Shown piece after piece: positions 25,427 through 35,138 of a stretch of DNA of 64,000 nt (position 1 is the stretch's first letter; each line of letters opens with the position of its first letter). Position numbers and translations under genes: made by a program. The stretch comes from Flagellimonas allohymeniacidonis (GTDB lineage Bacteria > Bacteroidota > Bacteroidia > Flavobacteriales > Flavobacteriaceae), in contig NZ_SGIU01000002.1 in assembly GCF_004296335.1 (NCBI RefSeq), positions 323,882-387,881 on the forward strand, read 5' to 3'. The notes below the pieces were generated by a model. The model was given only the letters and a program-made list of their open reading frames with translations. It made no database searches and was not told the DNA's origin.

Positions 25427-28400
25427 TTATCTTATGATTTGAATCCAACCTTTTTGAACTTCTGACCCATCCCCTAAATCCAAGAGATAGAAGTAAGTCC
25501 CCTTAGGTAAATTGCCATTGCTTCCCGTACCATCCCAAGAACTATCATAACCATCCATCTCAAATACGCTGTTGCCGTAACGGTCAAACACTTCCAATCT
25601 GGCATTTGGAAATTCGTTAAGGGGATCAACGAACTCCAAGGTATCGTTAATGCCATCCCCATTGGGTGAAAAAATGTTACACAAGGTGCCGGGGTCGGTA
25701 CACGGACTTGCTACCACTTCAAAAGTTACGGTTGCCGTATCATTCGCCGGATTGTTATCTATGGGAAATGTGGACGTAATGGTGGCTGTGTTCGACAATT
25801 GTCCGGTTCCTGTAACGGTAACCACAATTTCCAAGGTCACAATCTGTTCTGGAAGCAATTCTGGGATGGTCCAAATTCCAGTGGTAGCATCATACGTACC
25901 GCTGGAAGGTGTATCCGAAACATAGGTATACCCAGCATCAGTGCCAATTATATCTTCTACTTCCACGTCCAACACCCTGTCCATAGTCGTGTTTTCCAAT
26001 GTTATTGTAAATGTGATACTGGCTCCTACCAATACTCTCGTATTATCAACCTCTTTGGTGATTGCCAAATCAATAGGTTCAGGATCACATGCAGGCGTTA
26101 AAAAGGGATCACAATCATCCAATGGATCAGAAGGACCAGAAGGTACCGCTGTGGTGCTGGGGTCATCTACGGCCAACACTTCCTCTCCATCCGTTAGTCC
26201 GTCATTATCGGTATCTGCATTATTGGGGTCCGTTCCCAAATCGTTTTCTTCAGCGTTGGTCAATCCATCCCCATCTGTATCAATCACACATGCACTTACC
26301 GAAATTGTAACCTGAACTGAGGTATTCGTGCAGGGAGATATATCTCCTGAAACGGTAAACTCGAAAACATAGTCCCCATCGGGTTGTCCTTCAAAATTGA
26401 CAGCATTTCCAGCTCCAACAGTTGATGTCCCTCCGGTGGGCTGTGATATGATGGCCCAAGTGCCGGCTGTTGGACCTGTCAGAGTATCATCCAAATCAAT
26501 GATGGTAGGACCTCCATTTCCGGCGACGTTACAGGCTATGGTGTTTGTAGCAGCAGGCTCTTCGTTTACTGTGGCGATGACCTCTGATCTTGCGGAAGTA
26601 CATCCATTGGCCGTGGTCTCTACAAAGAAGGAAGTCGTTGTCGCAATGGAAGGCGTTTCAAAGGAAGGGCCGGTTCCCAAAACGGCTCCTCCTGTAGCTG
26701 CGGCATACCAACTTAGCACAGCACTATCTTCGGTCTCTGCGGTAAGGGTCAAAGTCCCCTCGCCACATCGGGTATCTCCTTGGGGATTATCAACTGTAGG
26801 TGTTATATTCAATGCAAGGGTAACCGTTAAAACCGGACTTGCACAGTTATTGGCCGCATCAAAAAAGAAACCAAAATAGGACCCCGGAGCAATGACATTG
26901 TTGCTTCTGTGCGCTGCAGTGTCCAAGGGATCGGGATTGGTGCTCCACGTCAGTACACTTCCTGCCGGCGCTGTGTCTGTTACATAGTCGTTTAGATCAG
27001 CACTCACGGCATCGCAAAACTCTAAGGGCTGTGACGTGTCCAAAGTTGGTGCCGAATTTCCAGCATCGCAGGGAATGGAACAATCAATTACAGATACTGT
27101 GAGGTCGGTAGTTTGATTCACGCAAGGGGCTACTGCTCCAGAAGTTGTATATCGAAAAATGTAATCCCCCAAAGGTTGTCCGTTAAAGTTTACAATGTTG
27201 CTCGCGTTAATGGTAATGGATGCACCACCTGGAGCACTGAACAAATTCCAGCTACCTGAGTCTGCACCGGTTAATTGGTCATCCAAATCCACCACACTGT
27301 CACCTTCGCTGGAGTTATCACAAGTGTTCGTATTTGTAGCAGTCCCGGATGAAGGCGTATTGCTCAAGGAAAGTGTAACACTCAAGGTTGGACTAGCGCA
27401 ATCATTAAGGGCATCATAGAAAAAACCGAAGTAGGTACCCTCTGCTGTCACTGTACTTGTAGGAAGATAATCCCCTGTCACACTGGTATCTGAATTGGCA
27501 CTCCAGCGGAGAGAAGACCCTGGAGGAGCAGTGCTTATGGTATATTCATCCAGATCTTGGACTAGATTATCACAGAATTCAGTAGCTATAGCCCCATCCA
27601 AGGCAGGAGCTATTGTTCCGGCAGCACAGGTATCATCGTCAGTGAAGGAACTGTTCCCAACAGCGGTAACTATACTGGCGTTGGCACTTGGATTGCTCAA
27701 GGTGACGCTCACCGCCTCATCGGCCTCTATCACCGTGTCGCCGTTGGTGGTCAAGCTTACCGTTTGGGAAAGCGTCGCAGTCCCCGCCAAAAAGGTCAGG
27801 GTACCACCCGTGCCATTTTCGTTTCCTCCGGTTATCGCAAAGTCAACCGTGATGTCCGCCAAAGGGTCGGAGGCATCTATGGAAACCGTAAAATCTATCG
27901 TACTGGTGCCCACATTCCCCTCAGCTGTGGCAGTTGGGTTATTGATGTTGATGTTGAATGTATCATCGTCGGTAAAGGAGCTGTTCCCAACAGCTGTCAC
28001 AATGTTCGCATTTGCGCTTGGGTTGCTCAGGGTGACACTCACCGCTTCGTCCAGTTCTACGGTTACGTCGCCATTGGTGGTCACGCTGACTGTTTGGGAA
28101 AGGGTTGCGGTGCCTGCCAAAAAAGTCAGGGTACCCCCAGTGCCATTTTCGTTGCCTCCGCTTATCGCAAAGTCCACCGTGATGTCCGCCAAAGGGTCCG
28201 AAGCGTCTATCGATACCGTGAAATCTATGGTGCTGGTTCCAGCATCGCCCTCCGGGACCGATGTAGGACTGTCCACATTGATGCTTGAGGCATCATCGTC
28301 AGCAAAGGAGCTGTTCCCCAAAGCTGTCACTATGTTCGCATTTACGCTTGGGTTACTCAAGGTGACACTTATTGCTTCATCCGGTTCTATGACCGTGTCC

Positions 28401-30379
28401 CCATTTGTGGTCACGCTGACTGTTTGGGAAAGGGTCGCGGTCCCTGCCAAAAAGGTCAGGGTGCCACCCGTGCCGTCCTCGTTGCCTCCGCTTATCGCAA
28501 AGTCAACCGTGATGTCCGCCAAAGGGTCGGAGGCATCTATCGATACCGTAAAATCTATCGCACTGGTTCCAACATCACCCTCGGGGACCGATGCAGGACT
28601 GTCCACATTGACGCTTGAGGCATCATCGTCGGTAAAGGAACTGTTCCCTAAAGCTGTCACTATGTTCGCATTAGCACTCGGGTTGCTCAGGGTGACGCTC
28701 ACCGCTTCGTCGGCCTCGAGCAACGTATCCCCGTTTGTGGTCACGCTGACCGTTTGGGAAAGTGTCGCGGTGCCCGCCAAAAAGGTCAGGGTGCCACCCG
28801 TGCCGTCCTCGTTGCCTCCGCTTATCGCAAAGTCAACCGTGATGTCCGCCAAGGGGTCGGAGGCATCTATCGACACCGTGAAATCTATCGTACTGGTGCC
28901 AACATCACCCTCGGGGACCGATGCAGGACTGTCCACATTGACGCTTGAGGCATCATCGTCGGTAAAGGAACTGTTCCCTAAAGCTGTCACTATGTTCGCA
29001 TTAGCACTCGGGTTGCTCAGGGTGACGCTCACCGCTTCGTCGGCCTCTATGACCGTGTCCCCGTTGGTGGTCACACTTACCGTTTGGGAAAGTGTCGCGG
29101 TACCTGCCAAAAAGGTCAGGGTGCCGCCCGTGCCATCTTCGTTGCCTCCGCTTATCGCAAAATCAACCGTGATGTCCGCCAAAGGGTCGGAGGCATCTAT
29201 CGATACCGTGAAATCTATCGTACTGGTACCAACATCCCCCTCTGGGACCGATGCAGGGCTGTCCACATTGATGCTTGAGGCATCATCATCGGTAAAGGAG
29301 CTGTTCCCCACAGTCGTCACAATCGTGGCATTCGCGCTCTCGTTGCTCAAGGTGACGCTCACCGCTTCGTCGGCCTCTATGACCGTGTCGCCGTTGGTGG
29401 TCACACTTACCGTTTGGGAAAGTGTCGCGGTCCCAGCCAAAAAGGTCAGGGTGCCACCCGTGCCGTCCTCGTTGCCGCCACTAATTGCAAAGTCCACCGT
29501 GATGTCCGCCAAAGGGTCGGAGGCATCTATGGAAACCGTGAAATCTATTGTACTGGTGCCAACATCGCCCTCGGGGACCGATGCAGGGCTGTCTATGCTT
29601 ATGTTCGATACATCATCGTCCGTGAATGAACTGTTCCCAACTGCGGTGACTATATTGGCATTGGCACTCGGGTTGCTCAAGGTGACGCTCACTGTTTCGT
29701 CGGCCTCGAGCAACGTATCCCCGTTTGTGGTCACGCTGACCGTTTGGGACAAGGTTGTTGTGTTTGCTAAAAACGTCAAGGTACCTCCTGTGCCATCCTC
29801 GTTGCCTCCGCTTATCGCAAAGTCAACCGTGATGTCCGCCAAAGGGTCGGAGGCATCTATGGAAACCGTGAAATCTATCGTACTGGTGCCCACATTCCCC
29901 TCGGGGACCGATGCAGGGCTGTCTATGCTTATGTTCGATACATCATCGTCCGTGAATGAACTGTTCCCCACAGCCGTCACAATCGTGGCATTCGCGCTCT
30001 CGTTGCTCAAGGTCACACTGACCAACTCATCTGCTTCGATCAAGGTATCCCCAGTTGTGGTCACGCTCACCGTCTGGGACAAGGTTGTTGTGTTTGCTGA
30101 AAACGTCAAGGTGCCTCCTGTGCCATCCTCGTTTCCACCAGTAATGGAAAAGTCCACCGTGATATCCGCCAAAGGATCTGAGGCATCTATGGAAACCGTG
30201 AAATCTATCGTACTGGTGCCAACATCGCCCTCGGGGACCGATGCAGGGCTGTCTATATCGATGTTGGATTGTCCAAACGAATTAAATCCAAAAAAAAGCA
30301 TGAAAACAAACCCCAAAATGAGTTTTGAACCAAAGAATGCATGGTTTGAATTTGAGGTAATCTTAGATAAGGACAACAT
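25427..30379 (-). CDS. giant Calx-beta adhesin with type B T9SS domain
   Basis: The 1650 residues are secreted by a signal peptide (residues about 17-37). Eight Calx-beta-like repeats of 110 residues follow (about 38-917), then two 'C..AP.LD...FCD' modules (about 920-1200), an Ig-like 44 domain with SWYAAATGGAVLGTG, thrombospondin type 3 calcium loops (DTDGDGLTNAEENDLGTDP), a DUF11 domain, and a C-terminal CHU_C/type B sorting domain (NIFSPNGDGINDTLEF to KGTYFYLLDL). It is an extracellular adhesin exported by T9SS. The PorP/SprF and OmpA genes downstream are its likely secretion partners. Confidence 0.92.
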   Translation of the reverse strand: MLSLSKITSNSNHAFFGSKLILGFVFMLFFGFNSFGQSNIDIDSPASVPEGDVGTSTIDFTVSIDASDPLADITVDFSITGGNEDGTGGTLTFSANTTTLSQTVSVTTTGDTLIEADELVSVTLSNESANATIVTAVGNSSFTDDDVSNISIDSPASVPEGNVGTSTIDFTVSIDASDPLADITVDFAISGGNEDGTGGTLTFLANTTTLSQTVSVTTNGDTLLEADETVSVTLSNPSANANIVTAVGNSSFTDDDVSNISIDSPASVPEGDVGTSTIDFTVSIDASDPLADITVDFAISGGNEDGTGGTLTFLAGTATLSQTVSVTTNGDTVIEADEAVSVTLSNESANATIVTTVGNSSFTDDDASSINVDSPASVPEGDVGTSTIDFTVSIDASDPLADITVDFAISGGNEDGTGGTLTFLAGTATLSQTVSVTTNGDTVIEADEAVSVTLSNPSANANIVTALGNSSFTDDDASSVNVDSPASVPEGDVGTSTIDFTVSIDASDPLADITVDFAISGGNEDGTGGTLTFLAGTATLSQTVSVTTNGDTLLEADEAVSVTLSNPSANANIVTALGNSSFTDDDASSVNVDSPASVPEGDVGTSAIDFTVSIDASDPLADITVDFAISGGNEDGTGGTLTFLAGTATLSQTVSVTTNGDTVIEPDEAISVTLSNPSVNANIVTALGNSSFADDDASSINVDSPTSVPEGDAGTSTIDFTVSIDASDPLADITVDFAISGGNENGTGGTLTFLAGTATLSQTVSVTTNGDVTVELDEAVSVTLSNPSANANIVTAVGNSSFTDDDTFNININNPTATAEGNVGTSTIDFTVSIDASDPLADITVDFAITGGNENGTGGTLTFLAGTATLSQTVSLTTNGDTVIEADEAVSVTLSNPSANASIVTAVGNSSFTDDDTCAAGTIAPALDGAIATEFCDNLVQDLDEYTISTAPPGSSLRWSANSDTSVTGDYLPTSTVTAEGTYFGFFYDALNDCASPTLSVTLSLSNTPSSGTATNTNTCDNSSEGDSVVDLDDQLTGADSGSWNLFSAPGGASITINASNIVNFNGQPLGDYIFRYTTSGAVAPCVNQTTDLTVSVIDCSIPCDAGNSAPTLDTSQPLEFCDAVSADLNDYVTDTAPAGSVLTWSTNPDPLDTAAHRSNNVIAPGSYFGFFFDAANNCASPVLTVTLALNITPTVDNPQGDTRCGEGTLTLTAETEDSAVLSWYAAATGGAVLGTGPSFETPSIATTTSFFVETTANGCTSARSEVIATVNEEPAATNTIACNVAGNGGPTIIDLDDTLTGPTAGTWAIISQPTGGTSTVGAGNAVNFEGQPDGDYVFEFTVSGDISPCTNTSVQVTISVSACVIDTDGDGLTNAEENDLGTDPNNADTDNDGLTDGEEVLAVDDPSTTAVPSGPSDPLDDCDPFLTPACDPEPIDLAITKEVDNTRVLVGASITFTITLENTTMDRVLDVEVEDIIGTDAGYTYVSDTPSSGTYDATTGIWTIPELLPEQIVTLEIVVTVTGTGQLSNTATITSTFPIDNNPANDTATVTFEVVASPCTDPGTLCNIFSPNGDGINDTLEFVDPLNEFPNARLEVFDRYGNSVFEMDGYDSSWDGTGSNGNLPKGTYFYLLDLGDGSEVQKGWIQIIR
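27631..30270 (-). repeat. eight 330-bp in-frame tandem repeats
   Basis: The motif catcatcgtc (or a one-base variant) recurs at 27631, 27961, 28291, 28621, 28951, 29281, 29611 and 29941, always exactly 330 bp apart. Units therefore contain no indels. Repeats 3-6 are the most alike, and the outer units differ more in protein sequence. Confidence 0.95.
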
Positions 30380-30535
30380 GACCTAGTTTGCTTATTAATT
30401 TAGGGCCATTGTAGGTTTTGTTCGGAGATTTAGGGCAGAACCAATATTACTAAAAAAAAGAAGGATTCCCCCAACTTTGAGGATTAAATCTCCGTTTCTT
30501 GGGTGAATGGTGTTAAAGTATTTTTTTAAGAATTT

Positions 30536-31417
30536 TTAAACTGTAGCCGAAGCCGTTTCCACCGAATTGTCAATTTTTCGAACCAGTCCTTGCAAGACCT
30601 TGCCCGGGCCGACTTCCACAAAGGATTTGGCTCCGTCCGCTATCATGTGCTGTACACTTTGCGTCCATTTAACGGGTGCTGTCAATTGGGATATGAGATT
30701 AGCTTTGATTTCATCAGGGTTGGTGACCGCCGTTGTAGTTACATTTTGATAGACGGGTGCCGTTGGGTTGTTAAATTGGGTGCCCTCAATGGCTGCTGCC
30801 AATTCTTCGCGGGCAGGTTCCATCAAAGGTGAATGAAATGCACCTCCAACCGGTAATACCAAAGCTCTTCGTGCCCCCGCTTCTTTCATCTTTTCACAGG
30901 CCAGGTTGATTGCCTCCACCTCACCTGAAATCACCAACTGCCCGGGACAATTGTAATTTGCCGGTACCACAATTCCTTTGGTTTCTTCACAAATTCGCTC
31001 TACAACCTCATCATCCAATCCTAAAACAGCCGCCATTGTGCTGGGTTGTAATTCGCAGGCTTTTTGCATGGCTATTGCCCGTTGGGAGACCAGCTTCAAT
31101 CCATCTTCAAAGTTTAAGGTACCGTTGGCCACCAAGGCAGAAAACTCACCTAACGAATGCCCTGCCACCATATCGGGCACAAAACCCTCTCCAAGTACCT
31201 TGCTCAAAATCACAGAGTGTAAAAAAATCGCGGGCTGTGTCACCTTGGTTTGCTTTAATTCCTCAGCAGTTCCTTCGAACATGATGTCGGTTATGGAAAA
31301 TCCGAGAATATCATTGGCTTGTTCAAAGAGTTCCTGTGCAATGGGATGTGCTTCATAGAGGTCAAGTCCCATTCCGACAAATTGGGCACCCTGCCCAGGG
31401 AAAATATATGCGTTCAT
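30536..31417 (-). CDS. fabD: malonyl-CoA:ACP transacylase FabD
   Basis: The 293 residues are full-length FabD. The start is AYIFPGQGAQFVGMG, the nucleophile Ser is in GHSLGEFSALVANG, Arg is in SQRAIAMQKA and the catalytic His in GGAFHSPLM. It transfers malonate to acyl carrier protein for fatty-acid synthesis in the cytoplasm. It is a free-standing copy here, not next to other fab genes. It lies downstream of the carbonic anhydrase gene on the same strand. Confidence 0.96.
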   Translation of the reverse strand: MNAYIFPGQGAQFVGMGLDLYEAHPIAQELFEQANDILGFSITDIMFEGTAEELKQTKVTQPAIFLHSVILSKVLGEGFVPDMVAGHSLGEFSALVANGTLNFEDGLKLVSQRAIAMQKACELQPSTMAAVLGLDDEVVERICEETKGIVVPANYNCPGQLVISGEVEAINLACEKMKEAGARRALVLPVGGAFHSPLMEPAREELAAAIEGTQFNNPTAPVYQNVTTTAVTNPDEIKANLISQLTAPVKWTQSVQHMIADGAKSFVEVGPGKVLQGLVRKIDNSVETASATV

Positions 31418-31471
31418 TGGTGTGTTCTGTTTTGATTCGGTGCTAAAATAGCGATAATTTGTTTTCTCTTT

Positions 31472-31981
31472 CTATTTGAACCAACTGGCATATTTGACAT
31501 AGTTATTGGCAATTCGATTGATTTCGCCTTCTGTCAATTCAGGGCTAATGTCCTTGATTTTTTTTGCGGGCATCCCAGCATAAATACTTCCTGCTTCCAC
31601 GTGGGTTCTTTGGGTAACCACCGCTCCGGCTGCAATTATGGAATTGCTTTCTACAACGCAATGGTCCATTAGAATGCTTCCCATTCCAATCAATACGTTG
31701 TCCTTCACCGTACACCCATGCACAATGGCGCCATGACCTATGGAAACATTGTTTCCAATCGTAGTGGGCGCCCTTTCATAAGTACAATGAATTATGGCCC
31801 CATCTTGAACATTGACTTTATTTCCCATTTTTATGAAATGTACATCGCCACGGACTACGGCATTGAACCAAATACTACATTCATCCCCCATATCCACCTC
31901 ACCAACGATAGTGGCATTTTCAGCAATGAAACAATCCTTTCCCATTTTTGGGGATTTTCCCCTAACTGATTTCATGATCAT
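31472..31981 (-). CDS. gamma-class carbonic anhydrase family protein
   Basis: The 169 residues form a left-handed beta-helix of hexapeptide turns. Metal-binding His positions fit IHCTYERAPTTIGNNVSIGH, GHGAIVHGC and one further His. The family (YrdA/PaaY/CaiE-like) contains zinc or iron carbonic anhydrases and non-enzymatic members; catalysis is not proven by sequence. The start may be the first ATG or the one two codons later. It lies 10 bp after the response regulator stop. Confidence 0.87.
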   Translation of the reverse strand: MIMKSVRGKSPKMGKDCFIAENATIVGEVDMGDECSIWFNAVVRGDVHFIKMGNKVNVQDGAIIHCTYERAPTTIGNNVSIGHGAIVHGCTVKDNVLIGMGSILMDHCVVESNSIIAAGAVVTQRTHVEAGSIYAGMPAKKIKDISPELTEGEINRIANNYVKYASWFK

Positions 31982-31991
31982 GATCTAATAT

Positions 31992-32723
31992 CTATTGAAA
32001 GTATGATAACAAGGTTGATTTCTTGGAAGCTGAAACCGATAGCTCTTTCCCATTTGACAATACCACGCTACCGCCCTTTCCTTTTCTGTACTTCACAACC
32101 TCTCCAACATTCACCAAATAGGATTTATGAATCCGTGCAAAGGAATATTCACTTAGGGCATCTTCAAAGTATTTAAGTGTTTTACTGACCAAAATCTTCT
32201 TGTGCTCTAGGTAAATTTCTGTGTAATTGTCATCCGCTTTGCAAAAGAAAATATCCCCAACGTTCAAAACCTGAAATCCGTCTTGCTGCGGCAGGGTTAT
32301 TTTTCCCTCGGCCTTGGTGGTTTTGGCCTTCAGCACTTGTCCTTCCAAAGCATTCTCTTTTTGTTTGATTTCAACAACATACTCAACTGCCTTGATCAAT
32401 TCATCAATGTTGATGGGCTTCATCAAATAATAGGCGGCATGATTGTTTAGGGCATCCATCGCATATTGGTTGTATGCCGTTACAAAAATGGTTTCGAAGG
32501 TTCGGTCTGGCACTTTGTCCAAAAGGTCAAACGCATTGCCAAAAGGCATCTCAACATCCAAAAAGATAAGGTCTGGGTTATGCTTTTTAATCAATTCGAG
32601 ACCTTCGGTGATATTGGAAGCCTCTCCTAAAACCTTGACCTGAGGACAATACTTTGCCAAATAGTTTTGAAGAATCTCTCTGCTGGTGGCCTCATCTTCA
32701 ACGATTATCATTTTTAATTCCAT
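31992..32723 (-). CDS. LytTR-family response regulator
   Basis: The 243 residues have an N-terminal receiver domain with the phospho-acceptor Asp in DLIFLDVEMPFG, plus the DE pair near residue 10 and the Lys in YLMKPINI. The C-terminal LytTR DNA-binding domain (about 150-243) contains IFFCKADDNYTEIYL and FARIHKSYLVNV. It pairs with the histidine kinase upstream: its ATG overlaps the kinase stop as TAATG. LytTR proteins bind paired 9-bp direct repeats; such a pair is seen at 35046-35075. Confidence 0.93.
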   Translation of the reverse strand: MELKMIIVEDEATSREILQNYLAKYCPQVKVLGEASNITEGLELIKKHNPDLIFLDVEMPFGNAFDLLDKVPDRTFETIFVTAYNQYAMDALNNHAAYYLMKPINIDELIKAVEYVVEIKQKENALEGQVLKAKTTKAEGKITLPQQDGFQVLNVGDIFFCKADDNYTEIYLEHKKILVSKTLKYFEDALSEYSFARIHKSYLVNVGEVVKYRKGKGGSVVLSNGKELSVSASKKSTLLSYFQ

Positions 32724-34930
32724 TATTTCTTTTTCAGTTGCAGTGAGACTTTTGTACCCGTTTGGTCATGGTTGAGATCGCTTATAACAACAGCGACCCT
32801 ATTCTTATACATATCGTTCAATATTTGAATACGTTTTTTGATGTTCCCCATACCTTTAGATCTCTGTTTTTTCTGGTTTTGGGTCTTCAATTGGGCTGAT
32901 TTTTTGCGCCCGATGCCATTGTCCGTAATCGTAATTTGAAGGGTTTCGTTATCCATTGGGTTTACATCAATATGTAAATATCCTTTTTCTTCTTTATACC
33001 GCAAACCGTGCCAAATGGCATTTTCGATATAGGGCTGCAATAGCATGGGCGGTATTTGAAACGCCTCTACATCGATGGTTTGATCTACATTGATTTCATA
33101 ATCAAATTTGTCGGCGAACCGGGAATGCTCCAATTTAACATAAAGCTCCAGCAGTTCCATTTCTTTGGAAAGTGGAATGAAATCCTCTTCCGAGTTTTCG
33201 AGAACACTGCGCATCAAAACCGAAAATTCGCTTAAAAACCGATTCGCGCTCCGCTCGTCGCTTTTGGCAATATAATTGTTCACCGAATTCAGGGCATTGA
33301 AAATAAAATGTGGATTCATTTGGGTACGAAGCGACTTTAGGGCCAATAAATTGTTCGCCAATTTTTGTTGCTTGTTGCTTCGGTAAAAGAAGTAGGCAGT
33401 AGAGCCCAATAGCACCATCGCCATAAGTAAGGTATAAATAATCCACTTTTGGCGTTTGCTGTTTTCCTCGAACAACTGTTGTTCGGTGACCGCCAAATCG
33501 TATTTACTTTGGGACAATTGCCGTTCTTGCTCCAAACTTGAAATACGGTTTTGCTTAGTTGCTATCTCGCGATTGAACCGAGCTGCCCTTGAGATTTCTT
33601 GTTCTTTTAAGATGTACAAACTATCCACAACCGCTACATATTCTTGATATGACTCTAGGGCCTTTGAAAAATCTCCCTTATATCGGTATACTTCAGAGAG
33701 TTTTCGGGTAGCATCTTTTTGAACCACCAAATCGTTTTCACTATCCGCCTCAACAATACTCCGCTGCAGATAGGGTATTGCCTCATCAAGTTTGTCCTGT
33801 GCGATATAGGCATTTGCGATTTTGTAATTGATGCGCTGAGAGGTAATGGAATCTTGATCATCCAGAACCTCAGCTTTTGTTGACGGCACTGGCTTTGGCA
33901 ACTGGGCCAACTCGTTCAAACTTTGCTTTCGAAGGCGAATTTCCTCATCATATCTGCGTTCATCATTGTAAAAATCGGCTACTTTCTCGTTTTCCTTTAC
34001 GACACGTTCTGGGGCCACTTCTTTGGAAAGGCTCAATGAGTTATTGAAAAAGCCTTCGGCCTCCAAAATTCTGTTTTGTTGTGAAAAGCTCTCGCCAATT
34101 TTAGAATTTAAGTCAATAATTTTTGGTGAAATCTGATTCTTTTGCGCTATGGTCAGACCTTCTTGATAAAAATCCACCGCCTTATTAAAATCTCCTTGCC
34201 CTTTGTAGGAGTCTCCCAAGGCTTCATAAAGTTCCACACGCTGGTAGGGCACCAAATCCCTTACATCCATTAAGGGCAACAATTCTGTTTCTGCATTTTT
34301 GAACTCCCCATTGGCGTTATAGGCCTTTCCTAAAAGTAAAATTGTTCTGGAAGAAGAACTTGCACTTAGGGCATCTTTCAGATTGGCAATGGCCAAATCG
34401 TATTGCCTGTGATATGTATAAATTTCACCCAACGCCGTCAAGGATTTGGAAAGCTCAGCCTTATTTCCCCTTTTGCCCAAATTGGAAATCGATTTTGCTA
34501 TGAAATCGATACTCTTTTGTAAATCGGTTCTTTTATAAAAGTTGGCGGAATCTAAAAAACGCTGGTGGTTCATTGCGTTACCCAATATTGCCTTTTTGGA
34601 CCTTGTGCTTCTTGTGTCGGGCGCGTAACCCATGACCAAAACATCAATATCCTCATTGGACTTTATCCGGTGACGTACGGTTTCAAAATCGGGGCTTTCA
34701 ACAATCAAGATATCCCCCAAAGCAGCTTGGATTCGAAACTCTCCCAATCGATTTGTGGTGGTGTACTCTCCCTTATCAGTAGATACAGAAACCCCCGAAA
34801 TTGGAGCAAGGGTTTCTTTTCCCTTTACTGAACCTTCGATAGTCAGCAAAGAGCGTGAGTTGTTTACTTGGGCAAATCCTGTAACACAACAAAAAACAAC
34901 TACAAGGGTTATGTACTTTTTGCGTCCCAT
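32723..34930 (-). CDS. LytS-like sensor histidine kinase with TPR domain
   Basis: The 735-residue protein (ATG at 34930) has a signal peptide (TLVVVFCCVTGFAQ), a CarboxypepD_reg-like domain, about nine TPR units in the periplasm (about residues 110-430), one transmembrane segment (IYTLLMAMVLLGSTAYFFY) and a His_kinase domain with the phospho-His in QMNPHFIFNALNS followed by HATPase_c. This is the usual layout of YehU/LytS-type kinases in Bacteroidetes. It likely passes a cell-surface cue to the adjacent LytTR regulator. The two genes overlap by one base. Confidence 0.92.
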   Translation of the reverse strand: MGRKKYITLVVVFCCVTGFAQVNNSRSLLTIEGSVKGKETLAPISGVSVSTDKGEYTTTNRLGEFRIQAALGDILIVESPDFETVRHRIKSNEDIDVLVMGYAPDTRSTRSKKAILGNAMNHQRFLDSANFYKRTDLQKSIDFIAKSISNLGKRGNKAELSKSLTALGEIYTYHRQYDLAIANLKDALSASSSSRTILLLGKAYNANGEFKNAETELLPLMDVRDLVPYQRVELYEALGDSYKGQGDFNKAVDFYQEGLTIAQKNQISPKIIDLNSKIGESFSQQNRILEAEGFFNNSLSLSKEVAPERVVKENEKVADFYNDERRYDEEIRLRKQSLNELAQLPKPVPSTKAEVLDDQDSITSQRINYKIANAYIAQDKLDEAIPYLQRSIVEADSENDLVVQKDATRKLSEVYRYKGDFSKALESYQEYVAVVDSLYILKEQEISRAARFNREIATKQNRISSLEQERQLSQSKYDLAVTEQQLFEENSKRQKWIIYTLLMAMVLLGSTAYFFYRSNKQQKLANNLLALKSLRTQMNPHFIFNALNSVNNYIAKSDERSANRFLSEFSVLMRSVLENSEEDFIPLSKEMELLELYVKLEHSRFADKFDYEINVDQTIDVEAFQIPPMLLQPYIENAIWHGLRYKEEKGYLHIDVNPMDNETLQITITDNGIGRKKSAQLKTQNQKKQRSKGMGNIKKRIQILNDMYKNRVAVVISDLNHDQTGTKVSLQLKKK

Positions 34931-35045
34931 ATACACTATAAGTTAGGGTAAACTTACTTCATTACAGCCGGTTTAAAAAATGGGAATTCGAGCAAAACTG
35001 AACTAAATGAGCCCTTTTTTCCCACATTACGAAGCCGTGGTTCCC

Positions 35046-35075
35046 ATTCACTCAATGTCATGACCTATTCACTCA
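35046..35075. promoter_or_regulatory. paired 9-bp direct repeat, candidate LytTR site
   Basis: ATTCACTCA occurs at 35046-35054 and again at 35067-35075, with a 12-bp gap. Two 9-bp repeats with 12-13 bp between them is the architecture known for LytTR regulators such as AgrA. The pair lies between the kinase operon and the divergent vWA gene. Assignment to this regulator is inference. Confidence 0.45.
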
Positions 35076-35138
35076 TTCTGGATTTTTCTTGCTTTTTGTT
35101 CAACCTACTTTTATCCCAGATTTTTAAAACTTTTAGTC

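Noticed and set aside
27631..30270. CRISPR-like periodic repeats
   Set aside because: Units are 330 bp, coding and in frame, with no spacers.
27495..30386. A 963-codon open frame on the plus strand over the adhesin repeats
   Set aside because: It is the antisense of eight identical-length Calx-beta repeats; codon bias keeps it open. The minus-strand protein has clear domains and a signal peptide.
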